Below, piece by piece: positions 63,600 to 64,000 of a DNA stretch of 64,000 nt. Under the pieces are notes generated by a model, which saw only the letters and a list, made by a program, of their open reading frames with translations, was not told the DNA's origin and ran no database searches. Source of the DNA: a virus; IMG/VR virus record IMGVR_UViG_3300000172_000001, positions 38,431-102,430 of that record, one strand, 5' to 3'. Numbering within the stretch: the stretch's first letter is position 1; each line of letters opens with the position of its first letter. Position numbers and translations under genes: made by a program.

Positions 63600-64000
63600 T
63601 GCCTTACACGATAACCCATCTGCAAACAGTATCGCCACCGCCCACACCTCGGGCAATCTCCTGGGACGGCCAGGTCACTCTCAGACTGTGTTGTCGGGGG
63701 TATAATTACCATAAGCCGGCTGAGTCCTCGCTGCGTCCCATGTTTAAATTTGTGCGAGAGAGGGTCGTGTGATGACAAAATCACCGCCCGTATCCCGCAT
63801 TTTTGTTGGCCCCTACCGTAGAGTAGGTTTGCCGCCAACGGCTCGTGTTTTATATTAGCTTAGCTTTCTCCGTGCAGAGTGCCTACGTTACTAATATTAG
63901 AGAAGACATTCTGTCAAGAATGCCCAGCAGTCCACATTAACCCCTCTCTATGACGCCATAGGAGCGGCCTCTCCTGCATTAAGGTCTCTCTATTAGACCT
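63600..64000 (-). ncRNA. Structured region C, cut by window edge
   Basis: About 400 bases with higher GC and frequent hairpins on the minus strand: AGGTCT/AGACCT near 63990, GGAG/CTCC near 63970, GCATTCT/AGAATGT near 63915, GTGAT/ATCAC near 63770, CCTAC/GTAGG near 63825. A weak 80-codon frame from a TTG start (63596-63838, ending CPRCGRWRYCLQMGYRVRQ) crosses it; a 38-residue version from an ATG is possible but has no ribosome site. Most likely another large structured RNA continuing beyond the window. Confidence 0.35.

Noticed and set aside
63596-63838. 80-codon frame with one CxxC
   Set aside because: TTG start without ribosome site inside a hairpin-rich region; kept only as a remark.

Overview
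The window looks like part of the genome of a large (probably jumbo) tailed bacteriophage with a low-GC genome. The evidence is very dense short ORFs with ATGA or TAATG junctions, more than 20 tRNA genes threaded between protein genes, a virion/baseplate gene block, T4-type RNA-repair enzymes, and almost no bacterial housekeeping genes. Lipoprotein and Sec signals, a type IV prepilin leader and an HflK/HflC pair fit a Gram-negative host, but the host cannot be named from this sequence.

Layout. 1-42.9 kb runs leftwards on the minus strand. It holds tRNAs and tRNA-like genes, a candidate large structured RNA (about 3.36-4.02 kb), and NAD/ADP-ribose enzymes (NadD, Nudix hydrolase, NadE, deoxyribosyltransferase-like, PncB, NADAR, PncA, macro-like). 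It also holds a vWA/PP2C/kinase triad (15.99-19.35 kb), RNA repair (Pnkp, two RNA ligases, RlaP-like NTase, Thg1), HflK/HflC, and two paralogue families (35.7-39.3 and 40.4-42.6 kb) that flank a 1.1-kb repeat-rich non-coding region (39.27-40.37 kb). A second large candidate RNA with an embedded tRNA-like domain occupies about 42.93-44.06 kb. 44.1-49.8 kb is the only long plus-strand block and encodes virion/baseplate proteins. 49.9-61.8 kb is minus-strand again, with small genes, a third paralogue family and a MESH1-like hydrolase. Two small plus-strand genes (61.96-62.43 kb) precede a last minus-strand stretch, which ends in a further structured region cut by the window edge.

Genetic code. 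The plus-strand virion genes can only be read through if TGA is a sense codon, almost certainly Trp: 2, 2, 4 and 1 in-frame TGAs in four consecutive genes. Two small minus-strand genes also need it. An amber-decoding tRNA (anticodon CUA) lies at 366-441, and a metallophosphoesterase has one in-frame TAG next to its GNHD motif. Yet many other minus-strand genes end in TGA (usually inside ATGA overlaps) or TAG, so recoding appears to apply to some genes and perhaps to one stage of infection.

How it works together (inference). The NAD genes could rebuild NAD+ from nicotinamide through the whole Preiss-Handler route, and NADAR/macro-like proteins could reverse ADP-ribosylation; both would counter NAD-depleting or ADP-ribosylating defences. 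The tRNA set, SpoU methylase, PTH2-like hydrolase, Thg1, Pnkp and ligases would maintain, mature and repair tRNAs. Two repeated promoter-like motifs (GGGTATAAGAA on the minus strand, and a TTATATTnAA family on both strands) probably separate expression classes.
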